Below, piece by piece: positions 11,660-22,345 of a stretch of DNA of 64,000 nt (position 1 is its first letter; each line of letters opens with the position of its first letter). The notes under the pieces were generated by a model. That model saw nothing but the letters and a program-made list of their open reading frames with translations, made no database searches and was not told where the DNA came from. The position numbers and the translations under genes are program-made. Source of the stretch: Blasia pusilla (lineage: Eukaryota > Marchantiophyta > Marchantiopsida > Blasiales). The stretch lies in NCBI GenBank assembly GCA_050084515.1, contig CM114272.1, positions 27,590,001-27,654,000 on the forward strand, read 5' to 3'.

Positions 11660-13057
11660 ATTAAACATATGAAATATTGTGGCTACTGCGGTGGCGTATT
11701 TTATACCACCAGTCAGTTGAGAATGGCTATTAAAACATCAGGGACATATCTTGAATATGCCTTATGTAATGGCTACATGACCGTCAAGTGGAAAATTTCA
11801 TGTATGCAATCAGTGCATAGAGGAAATCCCAAACACAACACACAATGTGTACATGATGCCAGCATATATTCGGGACGTTTTAGATGCTAACCCTTTATAC
11901 CTTCAATTTTTATCTCTTCTAGACTCGAGACTCGAGATTGAAACCAAATACAATGGCTTTCATAATGGTTTTTTTAGGTTGAGTCCTTGCTGGATTTTCC
12001 GCTTATTGCTTGGGGACTTACAAACTCAGTCGAAAAAAATTCAAACTTCTTGTACCACAAAGTCAGAAATGTTCTGTTAGTGTACTTACAAATCAATGAA
12101 CTATATTCGCAATATGTCCCGCTTATTGAACTACCTGGTCCAACCTGCGAGCTTGTAGTCCTACCATCTTCATCTGTCAAAACTATCCTGAAGGCATCCC
12201 ACGACAAGGGGCAAGTGACGCATATGAGTTTTGACCCCTATAGTGTTGAGCTCAATGTGTTGCAAGACGTCCAGTACTCACTACCCGTAAAGAGGAGGCA
12301 TGCATATGACATATTTCATATTGGCAGTGTATTTTTCAGAGAGCAAGTGCACGTTCAAGAACAATTTCTTAGTGACAAACATGGTATATCGCCGGACTCG
12401 AGTTATTCCATTCGAGAAGAATGGAAATATTTTTCCATTCTTGTTTCCCTACCTTAGAGGATATTTCACTGGTCCATACGCCTTTGTTGATTACCTTTGG
12501 AGCCGAGTAAGACAACTATTCAGTGTGTATTTACACTTTATAAGCCATACTTGCTTATTATGCATTAGTTGCGACAGTCTATTACCCTTGCTTCATAAAC
12601 TTGCTCTTGCATCTTAAATAGAGATCTAGATTAGCTAAAGGTGAAGTATCCAAACCTTAGTGAACAAGAACTATATTCCTATTTATCCAAATATGTTGTG
12701 AGTGCACAAATCCCAGGGACCCCCAACTGGCATCGCTGTCACCTTAGGGACCTCAAGGCCATGGCCCAGGCGTGGGGTATGCTCGATTTCTTCTTGACCT
12801 TTACATCGGATGAGGTATCTGAGACAAGGTGGTCTAAGATATTTGATGTTGAAGCTGTAGTAAAGAAGATGAACCCATCTTTTACATGGCGCCATGCCCC
12901 TATTGAGTGTGTTGTTCTTTTTCATATTAGGCTAAAGGCTTTCTTTTATAACTATATCCTAGGCGGGCCGTGCATACTAGGGACTATGTAGAATTACCTA
13001 ATTAGATATGAGCTACAAGGTCGGGGCAGTTTGCACTCGCACATTATACTGTGGGTA
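11660..13057 (+). pseudogene. Helitron-2 Rep N-terminal region up to the HUH motif
   Basis: Plus-strand pieces include LPVKRRHAYDIFHIGSVFF (about 12290), an EWKYFSILVSLPYLR segment (about 12420) and a 116-codon open stretch at 12641-12991. That stretch reads NWHRCHLRDLKAMAQAWG, FFLTFTSDEVSETRWSKIFD and APIECVVLFHIRLKAFFYNY. Next, near 13010-13050, comes YELQGRGSLHSHIILWV, the two-His (HUH) motif of Helitron Rep nucleases. The reading is cut exactly there by a LINE-A insertion and resumes at 16412. Frameshifts and one TAG (12989) are present, and a possible intron may lie at about 12507-12660. The protein is clearly a different Helitron lineage from Helitron-1. Confidence 0.75.
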
Positions 13058-13294
13058 AATGGTAAAATAGTAAATGGTAAATAGATCAAGCCTGTGGGAT
13101 CCAAAGGGTCAAAAGGCTGAAAAACATATTACAAGTCATTCATTCACTGACCCAGAAAAAGATCCTTAAGACCTTCTCCTAACTACTGCCTAGAGCACTT
13201 GAGCGATGAATAATGACGTCCCTAATATAACAACCTAAAGCACAAGGCACTAGTTGTAGTAGAGAATATAAATTCTCCACGTCTATTTTATGAG

Positions 13295-14069
13295 CTAATC
13301 TAATCTCTTCATACCTTGGACATGTAACAAACACATGCTCTTCATCCTCAATACTCTCTCCGTGACATAACTTACAGATTTGTTCACTTCTATCAATATT
13401 AAGCCATCATCCTTCCTCAATTCCTCGCCTATGAGACCCACTTCGATGTCGTGCAATAGTATGACGTAAGAACGTGGAGATCCCTGCAAGTACTTATCCT
13501 TGTTCACAATACACAAGCATAGGATTGACATGAAGTTGATAAAACTCCATTTTGGTGCCCGCACTGCTCCAAATGATGTTAAGGAATTGCTTCTGTAGAT
13601 GCTTGCGGAGTGCCATCGGTTTTAACTCCCAATCTTGTTCGGCCATATTCCACTTTGAAGACCAAGTCACCACATCCACCATCCACCCTATAGAACGTGT
13701 GGCTCGCACAACTTGATGAGGGAGGCGACAAACATCAAGAGATCTCACCCTTACGATATAAGTGATGGTCAAGTAGAGGGCTTCAGCCCCTAGAGGAAGA
13801 CAACTTGTTTCCGCAAGAAGAATAGCATAAGGAGTTTGGTTTCTTACACCAAATTCTTCTTGTAGAAAGATCTTTTGCACCCTCTCCACGCGCTCCCAAC
13901 CTGTCTTCTTACAACTAGGGCCCCAAACTTGGGTCCCATATAAGACCACCAGCAACACTAAGCTCCTAAATAAGAACTTCCTAAGACCCCAAGACACAAG
14001 ATGAGCTCTTCTACACCAATTTGAAAATGAATATAGAGCTTTGTAACCAACTTCTATTCTCTTTTGCAC
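13295..14069 (-). pseudogene. LINE-A C-terminal domain
   Basis: Two overlapping open segments (14069-13494 and 13564-13295) cover the region after the RT. Recognisable parts are YKALYSFSNWCRRAHLVSWG, LVLLVVLYGTQVWG, ERVQKIFLQEEFGV, and a terminal stretch containing VTCPRYEEIR-like residues with Cys/His spacing expected of a LINE C-terminal zinc-knuckle region. A frameshift lies near 13500. The same protein recurs in all other LINE-A fragments of this window. Confidence 0.65.
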
Positions 14070-14138
14070 GCAAAGTGCCCAACTTTAGTCACGAGAGAAA
14101 TTAATGCCTAGATATTTGTAACTCTTCACTTGTTCTAA

Positions 14139-15296
14139 TTATAGACTTTTGTAAAAGAACGAGAACTTGGATCTAGTAGCCACTATAATGACTTTAGACT
14201 TCTCCATATTAACCTCCATCTGATTCCGAGTACAAAACCTTGCCAAAATATCGATGTATTTTTTTAAACCAATGCTATCACATGCTAGTAATATGATATC
14301 ATCTACATATAATAGAGCTTTGATGACAAAGTCTCCAAGCTTGACACCTTCACTATCACATTCCTCCAACCACTTTTCAACATCATCTATGAAAACTCCA
14401 AATAGAGTAGGGGAGAGAGGGCAACCTTGAATGACTTCGATGGTTCTCAAGATCTCTTGATTTTGTGAATTTTTTATCTTGGCCCGAACGGAAGGGTATA
14501 ACGTGGCCACGGCTGCTAGGAGATTTGGTGGTACTCCAATGGCTTGCAGCCTATCCCATAAGAGCTTACGAGGTACAATATCAAAAGCTTTCTTGAAATC
14601 GATGAAACCGCAAAACAAAGCTTTCCAATTGCCCTTAGATTTCTCCCATAAAACACGCAACGCCAAGATATGGTCGATGGTGTTGTATGTTGGGCAAAAA
14701 CCAGCTTGGACCCGTGCTCTCTTTTGGAAAGACTCTGTCCATACGCTCAACTTTGACTCCATCAATTTCCCAAACAGCTTGGCAAAAATACTACCCACCA
14801 TGATAGTATGATAGTTTTTCACCAAGTCCTTCCATCCTAATTTGTGAATAGGAACAATCTCCCATAGCGACCAGGTTGAAGGAAAACCATAGATAGAAAC
14901 ATCACCCAATACTTTGGTGAGGATCGGTCCAATAGGATCTCCTCCCCACTTGAAAAGTTCAATAGAAAGACCATCCAAATCCTCACATTTACCATTTGCT
15001 AATCTTCTTAGTTGAGTCATCACCTCTACTTTAGAGAATAAGCGAGGTATTCCTTCACAACGGGGCATAGATGTAGCATCGGGGAAGAAGTAAAGCTTTT
15101 TGGAAAAAGATATCAAAGACTTGGGATCAAGAGTAGATTTTGAAGACCGTACTACTAATCGTCTCCAAAATGATTTGGGGTCCTCATGCAGCTCCCTTGT
15201 GAAGGACTCTTGCTTCCACCGCAAGAAAGCTCGTTTCTTAGATTTCACCAAGTATTTGTAAAGGCTCGTCATAATAAGCCGAATTTGGATATCCAA
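14139..15296 (-). CDS. LINE-A reverse transcriptase, 385-codon open segment
   Basis: This is the longest open reading frame of the LINE-A family here. It has the standard non-LTR RT blocks: the N-terminal finger region; FGKLMESKLSVW with ARVQAGFCPTYNTIDHI (around residues 175-205); palm motif A FIDFKKAFDIVPR (around residue 232); motif B IQGCPLSPTLFGVFIDD (around residue 290); and the catalytic YVDD box in ALLYVDDIILLACD (around residue 330). The two Asp of the box are intact. The frame stops at 14139, and the C-terminal portion continues in another frame at 14069-13494. The enzyme would copy the LINE RNA at the nicked target. The first Met is only the first in the open stretch; the natural polyprotein would start in the endonuclease. 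Confidence 0.8.
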   Translation of the reverse strand: MDIQIRLIMTSLYKYLVKSKKRAFLRWKQESFTRELHEDPKSFWRRLVVRSSKSTLDPKSLISFSKKLYFFPDATSMPRCEGIPRLFSKVEVMTQLRRLANGKCEDLDGLSIELFKWGGDPIGPILTKVLGDVSIYGFPSTWSLWEIVPIHKLGWKDLVKNYHTIMVGSIFAKLFGKLMESKLSVWTESFQKRARVQAGFCPTYNTIDHILALRVLWEKSKGNWKALFCGFIDFKKAFDIVPRKLLWDRLQAIGVPPNLLAAVATLYPSVRAKIKNSQNQEILRTIEVIQGCPLSPTLFGVFIDDVEKWLEECDSEGVKLGDFVIKALLYVDDIILLACDSIGLKKYIDILARFCTRNQMEVNMEKSKVIIVATRSKFSFFYKSL

Positions 15297-15599
15297 AGAT
15301 TTATCAACTGATCTTGCCCTTGCTTACTCGCATTCAGAGTGAAACCACCCATTACAAGGCAGCCTCCTAGCACTTCTGCCCCTGTGCCCTGAAAAGAACT
15401 TAGATGTAGTATTTTTGAGCAATTTGGTTAGTTACAAACTTGCCGTGTATGGATCTGGGCTCCATACAATGCGAGTCTAGAGTTCTTGTAAATGTAGCAT
15501 ATAAAGATCTTTTTTACCAGAATCTAAGCGAAACTTGGGAGAAGCTAAAACAGATTGACATGTCAAGAGAGGAATTGCCTTTGACAGTGAGAGAGTAAA

Positions 15600-16400
15600 C
15601 AAAAGAGGTGCATGATCTGATTGAGGCTAAGGTTCTAGAATATCAAATATAGAGATAAGAGAGCTATTAGCGGGTGAGGACAGAAGATAATCGATGGTGC
15701 TAGCGCCGGTAGAGGAGAAACACATATTGGAGTGAGAGTTGGGAAAATGAGAGGTTCTATTAAGAACTTTCAAATTACAAGTGGCTCCGAAAGTTAAAAA
15801 ATGCTCTGTCAAAATATTTGTAGAAAGATCTAAAGAGATTCTAGACCACAAACCATCCTCATGTTCTTCGAGAAGAGGAGAAGTCAAGGAATTACTGAAT
15901 TGGGTAAATTGAGCAGTACGTGTGCGAGCATTGAAATCCCCAACTAGAAAAGACTTCACCTTTGCTTTGATATTTGAGAACATCACCAATAAGTTGATGG
16001 AACGGTTGACTTCGATTGTAAGTGCGTGTTGAGTAGATGGGCATGGATAATGGTGCAAAATAACAAACTTCCAAATAACAACAAGATCCTCTAACCAAAC
16101 CAAGACGTAGCCAATGATATTGACCCCCGATATCTTGGTCTTCTAGATGTATCAAAGGTAGAAATTGAGACCTAATGAAAGTAGCAATACCGCCATAATC
16201 CCTTCCAACCCGTTACCTTCTTTGGTTCCATGTTGATCCCACCAAAGTAAACCCTTGCATCTCTGCAATAGTATTGCTCTCATATTCCCAAGTCTCCACA
16301 ATATTGATGATGTCTGCCATCTCCCAAACTAGTAGAGCACTCACATACTTTGTTGTTGAAAGGCCTCGTATATTCCACATCAACACTCTCAGCTTCTTGG
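15600..16400 (-). pseudogene. LINE-A APE-type endonuclease
   Basis: The minus-strand reading starts LRVLMWNIRGLSTTKYVS near 16390, the typical N-terminus of a LINE endonuclease. It continues with an INIVETWEYES block (catalytic Glu region, about 16310) and then SFLVGDFNARTRTAQF near 15940. Its end is STGASTIDYLLSSP near 15690, the C-terminal Asp block where a His would normally follow (SDH). It nicks target DNA to prime reverse transcription. Two frameshifts near 16150-16230 break it. The endonuclease reading frame stops at about 15627. Confidence 0.75.
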
Positions 16401-16407
16401 ATTGCTA

Positions 16408-17530
16408 GGTAGACAAGCGCGACATTGATCGGGTCACAGGAAAATTATGTTGCTATATTCCCTCAGTGGAATAGCGTAGTCCTAGGCATACGGCTTGTTC
16501 TAGCTTAACTACACTCCAGCACCATCACGCGACTTCGAAAAATTTACATAAATGTAGGCCAGATGGCCGTATCACTAAGGCAACAAGATACCACCCACCA
16601 TACTGCCACATGGGATTTCCCACTCCTACTTATTTGCAAGTAGAACCTGCCATAGATCCAAAGACTCTTAAATGGAACTATTACAGATGTGGTGAATGAC
16701 ACAGGAACATTATACCATATCACCCTACTATCTTGCTTTTATGGGATGCCCATATGAATTTACAACGAGTTACAAATGTGCAATGGTCTTTTTTTTGTTA
16801 AAATATGCCTTAAAATATGAACCCCAGGATGCCCTCAATATCACAACAAAATGTGCTAAGAACCTTGGCCTTGAAGGCTAAGAACATGCAAGGTTACGGC
16901 TGATTTTTGGGCTAGTGCTCAATAGGTCGATTTCTTCCATTGAAGCAACCCTCAAAATCCCAATCATCACGAGGTCATAGGGAGTTGAATATATCAATTC
17001 CAGCCCACCCTATCAAAGGACTACATTATACACAAATGCAACAACTGTATGCATACATCCCATCACACTCTACTATCTTAGTCCTGAATGTTTGTCTGAT
17101 TTGACATTTGTAGAGTTTTGGAATCACCGTGACGTTTCTAAGCTTACCACGAGAGCCGCCAACAACTTTGTTAGCCTTGATTTAATAGGAAATTCTGTTT
17201 ATAAGACATCAAGGCTTGTTCCTTTTACTGAATATTATCCCTTACACCAATGGAACGAATTCTTCTATACAATACTACTAAAGAAAATCTGAGACACAAA
17301 TCTTGTCGTTCTCATCGGACACCTGGACCTATCTACATGAATGCATCCATAGAAAAACATTCAGAAGTGCATCATATATTTTTGATGAAATTCATCATGA
17401 TGCCAATGCGAGTCTCTGGATCCAAGTCCATGCTAGTGAAATTATATCAAAAGCAATGGATGTCATTGCATCCCACTTCAATTTTGACTTACATGTCGAC
17501 TCATTTCCAGATCTATGTGGCACTTACACT
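16408..17530 (+). pseudogene. Helitron-2 Rep/helicase, continuation after LINE-A
   Basis: Immediately after the LINE-A end the plus strand reads VDKRDIDRVTGK, the natural continuation of the HUH motif interrupted at 13057. Further on it has YYLAFMGCPYEFTTSYKCAM and KYALKYEPQDALNITTKCAKN (16700-16880), then LTFVEFWNHRDVSKL and FVSLDLIGNSVYKTSRLVPF (17100-17230) and EFFYTILLKK (17260-17290). This matches the middle section of Helitron Rep-helicase proteins. No ATPase Walker motifs of the helicase were recognised before similarity to a different gene begins at about 17530. Stops at 16881 and 17290 and frame changes break it. Confidence 0.65.
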
Positions 17531-18477
17531 AGAGGTGTGATCTTGGAGGATGCAAGAATGATGTTGCATCAATTCTATGTAGACTTCGGGGATGAAGTTG
17601 AATTCATCAACTATATACAGACATATTGGGAGCCAAAATTAGGTGGCTATAAAAACTCTACCTAAAGGCTTTCCCTTGCATCATTATTTTGTGGTGTTTT
17701 TTATTGCATTTTCATAACTTTCTACCACTCGCTGCAAGGGCCAGCATATACATGATAAGAAAGTGATTTTTTTTGTGTATAGGAAAGTGGGTTAAAGCGG
17801 CGAGGGACTACCCTCATGCAAACCAAGATACAAATGCTACAATTGAAGCATATCATGGTAGCATGAAGGCAGTTCTAGCAGATGACAATAAAAGTATATC
17901 TCAAAGAAGAGGAGACTACTTGGTTTGGAAGCTCAGTAGTTTTGTAGAGGCATGGTACTTCCATATACACTTGCTGAAAAAGAATGGGTTTGTACAAAAT
18001 GCAATAGAGGAGCAATATGTAAACAATATTGTTTTGAAAGGAAGAGAAATCCCGGAAGATAATGTGCAACTCACACAATCTAGGGGGCAAGTGAGGATGG
18101 CACGCGTTAGGAGCCAGACCCTACCTAACAAATGGTATGAAGTCTACAACTATGATACCGAATGGTGTCATTGTGAGTGTCCTTGGTCCCTAAAAGCAAA
18201 CATCCGCAAACATATGGTAAGAAAATGGCTACTTTGTCTAGAATAGCATAGAATTAAGCAATTGTGCACATTTTTGCATACATCCTTTTATATATTGAAT
18301 TCTTATTAATTGCTTTCTGACATTTCTTTGTAGATTGCAGCTTTGTTGCAAGAGGATTACAGTGAAGAGGACCTTGTGAAAATACTTGGCACCAGACTAG
18401 GCACAAAGCGAGGTGAAATTGCTCAACTAAAGATTACCATGACAAATTCGGTCACTTCTGAAGGTCCATTGCCCTAA
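17530..18477 (+). pseudogene. SWIM-type (MULE-like) transposase fragment with introns
   Basis: Three exons can be joined. The first, about 17530-17642, ends ...FINYIQTYWEPKL. The second is 17783-18216. The third is 18334-18477, with TAA at 18475. Introns 17643-17782 and 18217-18333 both have GT...AG ends and keep phase (L-G-K-W across the first, H-M-I-A across the second). Signature text is ARDYPHANQDTNATIEAYHG, then GRRGDYL-like and WYEVYNYDTEWCHCECPW. This resembles plant SWIM zinc-finger proteins of the MULE transposase class. The SWIM CxCx(n)CxH finger has Arg instead of the third Cys (IRKH), so the finger is probably dead. It directly follows Helitron-2 sequence. Confidence 0.65.
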
Positions 18478-18559
18478 TCACATCTTGGACCTCAATGAAA
18501 CACCATGTGAATGGTGAAATACACCTTAATTTACTCATGCTTCAGGGGGGACACTTGAG

Positions 18560-19180
18560 GTTGCTTGTATATAGATGGATGTTTTGGCAAAGCATCATAT
18601 TTTCATTTTTTTATGCACTATTTACTATGAATCAAGAGGCATTCCATATGAAGATATGGACATGAGTACTTTCACTCAAGATAGACCAAAAGATGAAGAA
18701 TAGAACATCCCCAGAACAAGTAACAAGGATATGGAGGCTACTATGGACAAGTTGTACTTTGAGTTGCAGAATCATTGTCAAGGCAATGAGTTGTGTTTTA
18801 CGATGGAATCCAAAATGTTGAGAGAAATAAACGGCCGGATTGAGAGGGCAAAAGTTAGGTTTGCAAACGGCTTGACGCATCAACCTGGAAATCCCTTCTA
18901 GATATACAATGACGGATTCCAAAACAATAATTCACTTAAACGAGTGAAGTCCAACATTGAACGATGGTCAGATAAAGCAAAGAGACGAGGTACACAATAT
19001 GGGGCAGGACATACCAGAGTGATGGCTCCATCACATGAGGAAATTACGAGTAAGTTACCATGCTTTCCAAAACCCAAAGCAAGAAAGAGGAAGTTGGGCC
19101 CACAAGCTGAGTTGGATAGACATGCAATGTCAGCGATATTAAACAATTTGAGCAGAGTACTTGGTGGAAATTGCACATAA
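18560..19180 (+). pseudogene. Probable C-terminal exon of the SWIM/MULE-like gene
   Basis: A plus-strand reading runs DMEATMDKLYFELQNHCQGN, then RIERAKVRFANGL, and after a TAG at 18898-18900 continues to the 78-codon open segment 18944-19180. That segment is basic, with PKPKARKRKLGPQAELDRH near its end. The composition is that of a nuclear protein tail. Linking it to the exons at 17783-18477 rests on order, strand and open frame only; no domain is recognised. Confidence 0.35.
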
Positions 19181-19444
19181 TATCACTATAATTTTCCATT
19201 TTTGCAAAGGTATACCTATGGCCTCTGCATGATTAAGGATTCATTTGCTTATAGTAAATAAGATTGATTTTTTTTTCACCACGATGACTGAATGATTCAC
19301 GGAATGCCTTCCTTTTTAAATTGAGGTAAGCATTCTGCCTTTCTCGATCTTTCTCGCGTTGTCGCACATAACCTATCCTAACACCTCCGCTAGCCCTAGG
19401 CTTCCAAACTTGCGGGAGAGGGGCAGAGCATATTTTGTATTAAT

Positions 19445-19474
19445 CCCCTAGACCCTAAGTGGATGGTCTAGGGG
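19445..19474. repeat. Inverted repeat, 10-bp arms
   Basis: CCCCTAGACC at 19445-19454 is the perfect reverse complement of GGTCTAGGGG at 19465-19474, with a 10-nt loop. It is the first of three stem-loops within 390 bp. Confidence 0.7.
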
Positions 19475-19500
19475 CTTGGAAAGCAGGAATGCTTCTAAAT

Positions 19501-19538
19501 GACCACTTTTTGTAGAATCCTTCATTCTACGCGTGGTC
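19501..19538. repeat. Inverted repeat, 6+7-bp arms with internal loop
   Basis: GACCAC (19501-19506) pairs with GTGGTC (19533-19538), and GTAGAAT (19512-19518) pairs with ATTCTAC (19524-19530), enclosing a 5-nt loop. Confidence 0.65.
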
Positions 19539-19796
19539 TTTCAAAAAATGGAAACCTTAGAAAGTTTCAAGTATGAGAATATTTCATAAAATTCATCATA
19601 CAAAAAACTCATAGATTAATGATATTTCCAAAAGGTGATAAAAGGATAATTGTCGTCATATATACTAGAGGACCCTACATCTAAGGCATTATGATTATCT
19701 TGTGAAACCCTTGAATGAAAGGCAGTCCCACAGTGTCATACATTTTTTTTGGGGCGGAGGATTTAGCATGCCTATGCTTGCGCCTGAATATTAAAT

Positions 19797-19832
19797 TTTA
19801 ATAATTTAGAAATAATTTTCTAAATTATTAAA
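19797..19832. repeat. Inverted repeat, 16-bp perfect arms
   Basis: TTTAATAATTTAGAAA at 19797-19812 is the exact reverse complement of 19817-19832, with a TAAT spacer. It is AT-rich, so by itself it could be chance or a small transposon palindrome. Confidence 0.65.
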
Positions 19833-20387
19833 GCCTCCCCCGGCATCTAAGAGTTTCACAGAATACTAGAGATAAGATGTGATGTCAGTTTCAAAAATTA
19901 GACAGAGATCTTCGAACATTGTTCTCTAATGCAGAAATGGCCATCAAGGGAATATGCTCTAACATGAAGGTGATTCAAATTGCATGTTCAGCAAGAAAGC
20001 TCATTTTAAGATAATACAAACAAGGCTTATGATATTTAAAAAAAAAACCAACTCTTAAGCATTTGGGGCAAATAGAATTCTTTCCCTTTATACATAATCC
20101 CAAAGACTAATCTAAGATATGAATTGGAATGTATAATATAAGATGAAACGTGAGGAATTTCAATCTTCACAAGAAATTTACTATATGAGATAAGAGAGTC
20201 GGAATTCACACCAAAAAATAATTTATATGACCAAAAATATGTGTTTCCGCATAAAAAGAAAGTACTTCCATAGAGCACATTACAAAAGTTGTTCTTTGTG
20301 AACAATGAGTCATTTTTTTTTCTTTACTGCATAATATATCTATCTACTAACCAACGCCAACATCAGTCTAGAAGTATGTATCACATC

Positions 20388-20702
20388 TCATTTTGGTGAC
20401 CAATTCTTTATATTTCGCCACCTTTCCTCCTCCTTGTCACTTTTCTTCTTATATTTAGCAAGTTGTTCTTCCCACTTAAGGTTCATAAAGTATGCCATAG
20501 CCTCAAGCCTCTCCTCTTCCTCTAGTTGATTAATTGCACATTCTATGTAGAATTTGTCACGTTCCTCTGCACGTTGCTTTAACTCCGCTTCCACTTGCTC
20601 TATTTTTTCCAATTCTACCTTTTCCTCCAATCTAGCTTTTCTAATAGTCATATAGGGACGCTTTGTAGTCAAATTTTGTTGATTTGATTGACTTGAAGCC
20701 AT
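20388..20702 (-). CDS. Hypothetical coiled-coil protein, 104 aa
   Basis: A single-exon minus-strand frame starts MASSQSNQQNLTTKRPYMTI. It becomes a long Glu/Lys-rich coiled coil from about residue 20 to 100 (LEEKVELEKIEQVEAELKQR and similar). This composition and the RPxxxxKA lead-in resemble the C-terminal coil of NAM-associated/Myb-like proteins encoded next to PIF/Harbinger transposases. A further minus-strand open piece upstream (21063-20764) contains PKKGKHLEEHILCRYFHEQA, which recalls the SANT/Myb-like start of such proteins, so the two may be exons or remnants of one gene. No transposase was found nearby. Function is not assigned with confidence. Confidence 0.4.
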   Translation of the reverse strand: MASSQSNQQNLTTKRPYMTIRKARLEEKVELEKIEQVEAELKQRAEERDKFYIECAINQLEEEERLEAMAYFMNLKWEEQLAKYKKKSDKEEERWRNIKNWSPK

Positions 20703-20763
20703 TCACATTCAATACATAACCTTCATTGACAAAAGGAACAAAGCAAGTTTCAATATTAAACAT

Positions 20764-21063
20764 CTATACATGTCTAACAAAGTCATAAAATCCGAAGAAA
20801 ACATCAAAAGAACACTTAAAGAAATGATCAATATTGACTTCAACACCAACACTCCCCCTCCAACAGTGGGGTAAAAACTTGATACTATAGGGAATATTCT
20901 CAATCAGTTCTCTTCTAATAGAATACATTTGCCACGATACTCTTATCGACCATATAGAAGGTATTCCAACACTATGATTGATTGCTTGCTCATGGAAATA
21001 TCGGCATAGTATGTGTTCTTCGAGGTGTTTTCCCTTTTTTGGAGATGGGATATTTGACCGCAT
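20764..21063 (-). pseudogene. Possible Myb/SANT-like fragment
   Basis: The minus-strand frame begins with NIPSPKKGKHLEEHILCRYF and ASN/Ser-rich context, resembling the start of the trihelix-like domain in Harbinger-associated proteins. Similarity fades after about residue 45. It probably belongs with the coiled-coil frame just downstream. Confidence 0.3.
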
Positions 21064-21144
21064 AGGCTATTATAGAAAATACATCTTAAATTGCGTGATT
21101 ATTCGGGAAAAATGTTAGGGAAACGTCAGTGTTTGGTTAGACCC

Positions 21145-22345
21145 GTTCATTGTAGATTGGCCCGACGCCAATGTTGCAAATAGAAGGCATTCCGAAAGTG
21201 CGGAAAGTATTGAAGCCGCAGATTCCAAAATCGGGCAAAAAATCCACGATAGGGAACATGTGTACTGAGGCAAGAACTATGGCAATAGTGATTCTGGAAT
21301 GAATTGTACAATGCAGATAGCAACCAATGAACCGAAGAACCCATCACATGTCCAAACTGAAGATAGAATGGATTCGAACGATGTTGGAACAAACAGGGCA
21401 ACAAATTTCAACAAACGACTTGACATGGTGACATGCGGCACCTATTACGCTTGGACAAGGAATGTATCAATTTAAAGAGAGTTGCTCTCAATTCCCTAAG
21501 GATAGAGGCACGACCCGTCCATTGTAGATGGGCCCGACGCAAATGCTGCAAATTGAAAGCATTCCAGAAGTGCAGAATGTATTGGAGCCGCGAATTTCAA
21601 AAATCCTGCACAAAATTTGTGTGGGATGATCACAGGCGGTAAGTAATTGACCTGCACAACGATTTTGTGCCAAATAACATAAAAAGCCTTCCGGAATTAT
21701 CTAATGGGACACTCACAAGGCTATGCATTTCAAATTACCTATGAACCCAAATCTCTGCACGGCATACGAACAAATACATTCGGAAAGAATCACAAAATCG
21801 ATTCCATTCACAAGGTTGAGGGAGTGATTCTGGACTGAACCATACGCAAATGGCACCCAATGAACAGAAGAGCCCATCGGATGGTGACCTTGAAAACTTA
21901 AAGCATTCTAAAGGTGTCATAACAAACAGGGCCGAGATTTCAACAAACGCATACCAACGGACAAATCAATGATTCAGGGCTTCACAAGGTTTCACATAGT
22001 CACTTGGAGCACTTAATACATGTACATAGTAGAATCCATGAGACAATAGAGAAAAAAGAGTAGGAAGTGAAAAAGAGGGATTTCTAATTGGACCGATGAA
22101 CTTGCATATTACAAAAGCCAACACCAATGGCCACATCTCTACATTAAATGATGACATGTAGCACCTACTACACTTGGACGAATAAGAAAGAGTAAAAGAG
22201 TTACTCTAAATCCCCTAAAGATACGTACAACCCATCGACCCTAAACTCTGCCCGCCGCCAATGGTGCCTATGGAAGGCATTCCGAAAGCGCGGTAAGTTT
22301 GGGAACCGCGGATGTCAAAATCGGGCACGAAATCTCCGTGGATTC
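21145..22345. repeat. Degenerate three-copy repeat
   Basis: A module starting with CCGTCCATTGTAGATGGGCC-like sequence and containing AAGGCATTCCGAAAGTGCGG occurs at about 21145-21245, 21517-21620 and 22230-22345. Between the copies a second shared block occurs at 21290-21420 and 21820-21960, containing AACAAACAGGGC and TTCAACAAACG. A third block (TGACATGCGGCACCTATTAC-like) occurs at 21425-21515 and 22140-22235. The order is conserved, so this is a decayed tandem array of a 370-710-bp unit. No coding potential was recognised. Confidence 0.65.

Larger units (their letters stand above)
13058..16407 (-). mobile_element. Near-complete LINE-A non-LTR retrotransposon inside Helitron-2
   Basis: A 3.35-kb minus-strand element has APE endonuclease (about 16400-15600), reverse transcriptase (15296-14139), a C-terminal domain (14069-13295) and a 3' UTR ending in repeated TTTACCA-type sequence at 13058. 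It splits the Helitron-2 HUH region, and the bases GGTA occur on both sides (13054-13057 and 16408-16411), which I read as a short target-site duplication. The left and right flanks join into an uninterrupted Helitron reading (LWV then DKRDIDR). The element lacks an evident ORF1 and may be 5' truncated. Confidence 0.85.
19181..20387. other. No gene seen; hairpin cluster inside
   Basis: The sequence is AT-rich. A minus-strand open frame at 20036-20305 is low-complexity (Phe/Tyr/Ser-rich) and shows no domain. Three inverted repeats between 19445 and 19832 are listed separately. Confidence 0.5.

Noticed and set aside
20036-20305. 89-codon Phe/Tyr-rich minus-strand frame
   Set aside because: Composition matches AT-rich noise; it ends in a poly-A run read as Phe.
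21145-22345. CRISPR-like array
   Set aside because: Repeat units are long, divergent and irregularly spaced, and the DNA is eukaryotic.
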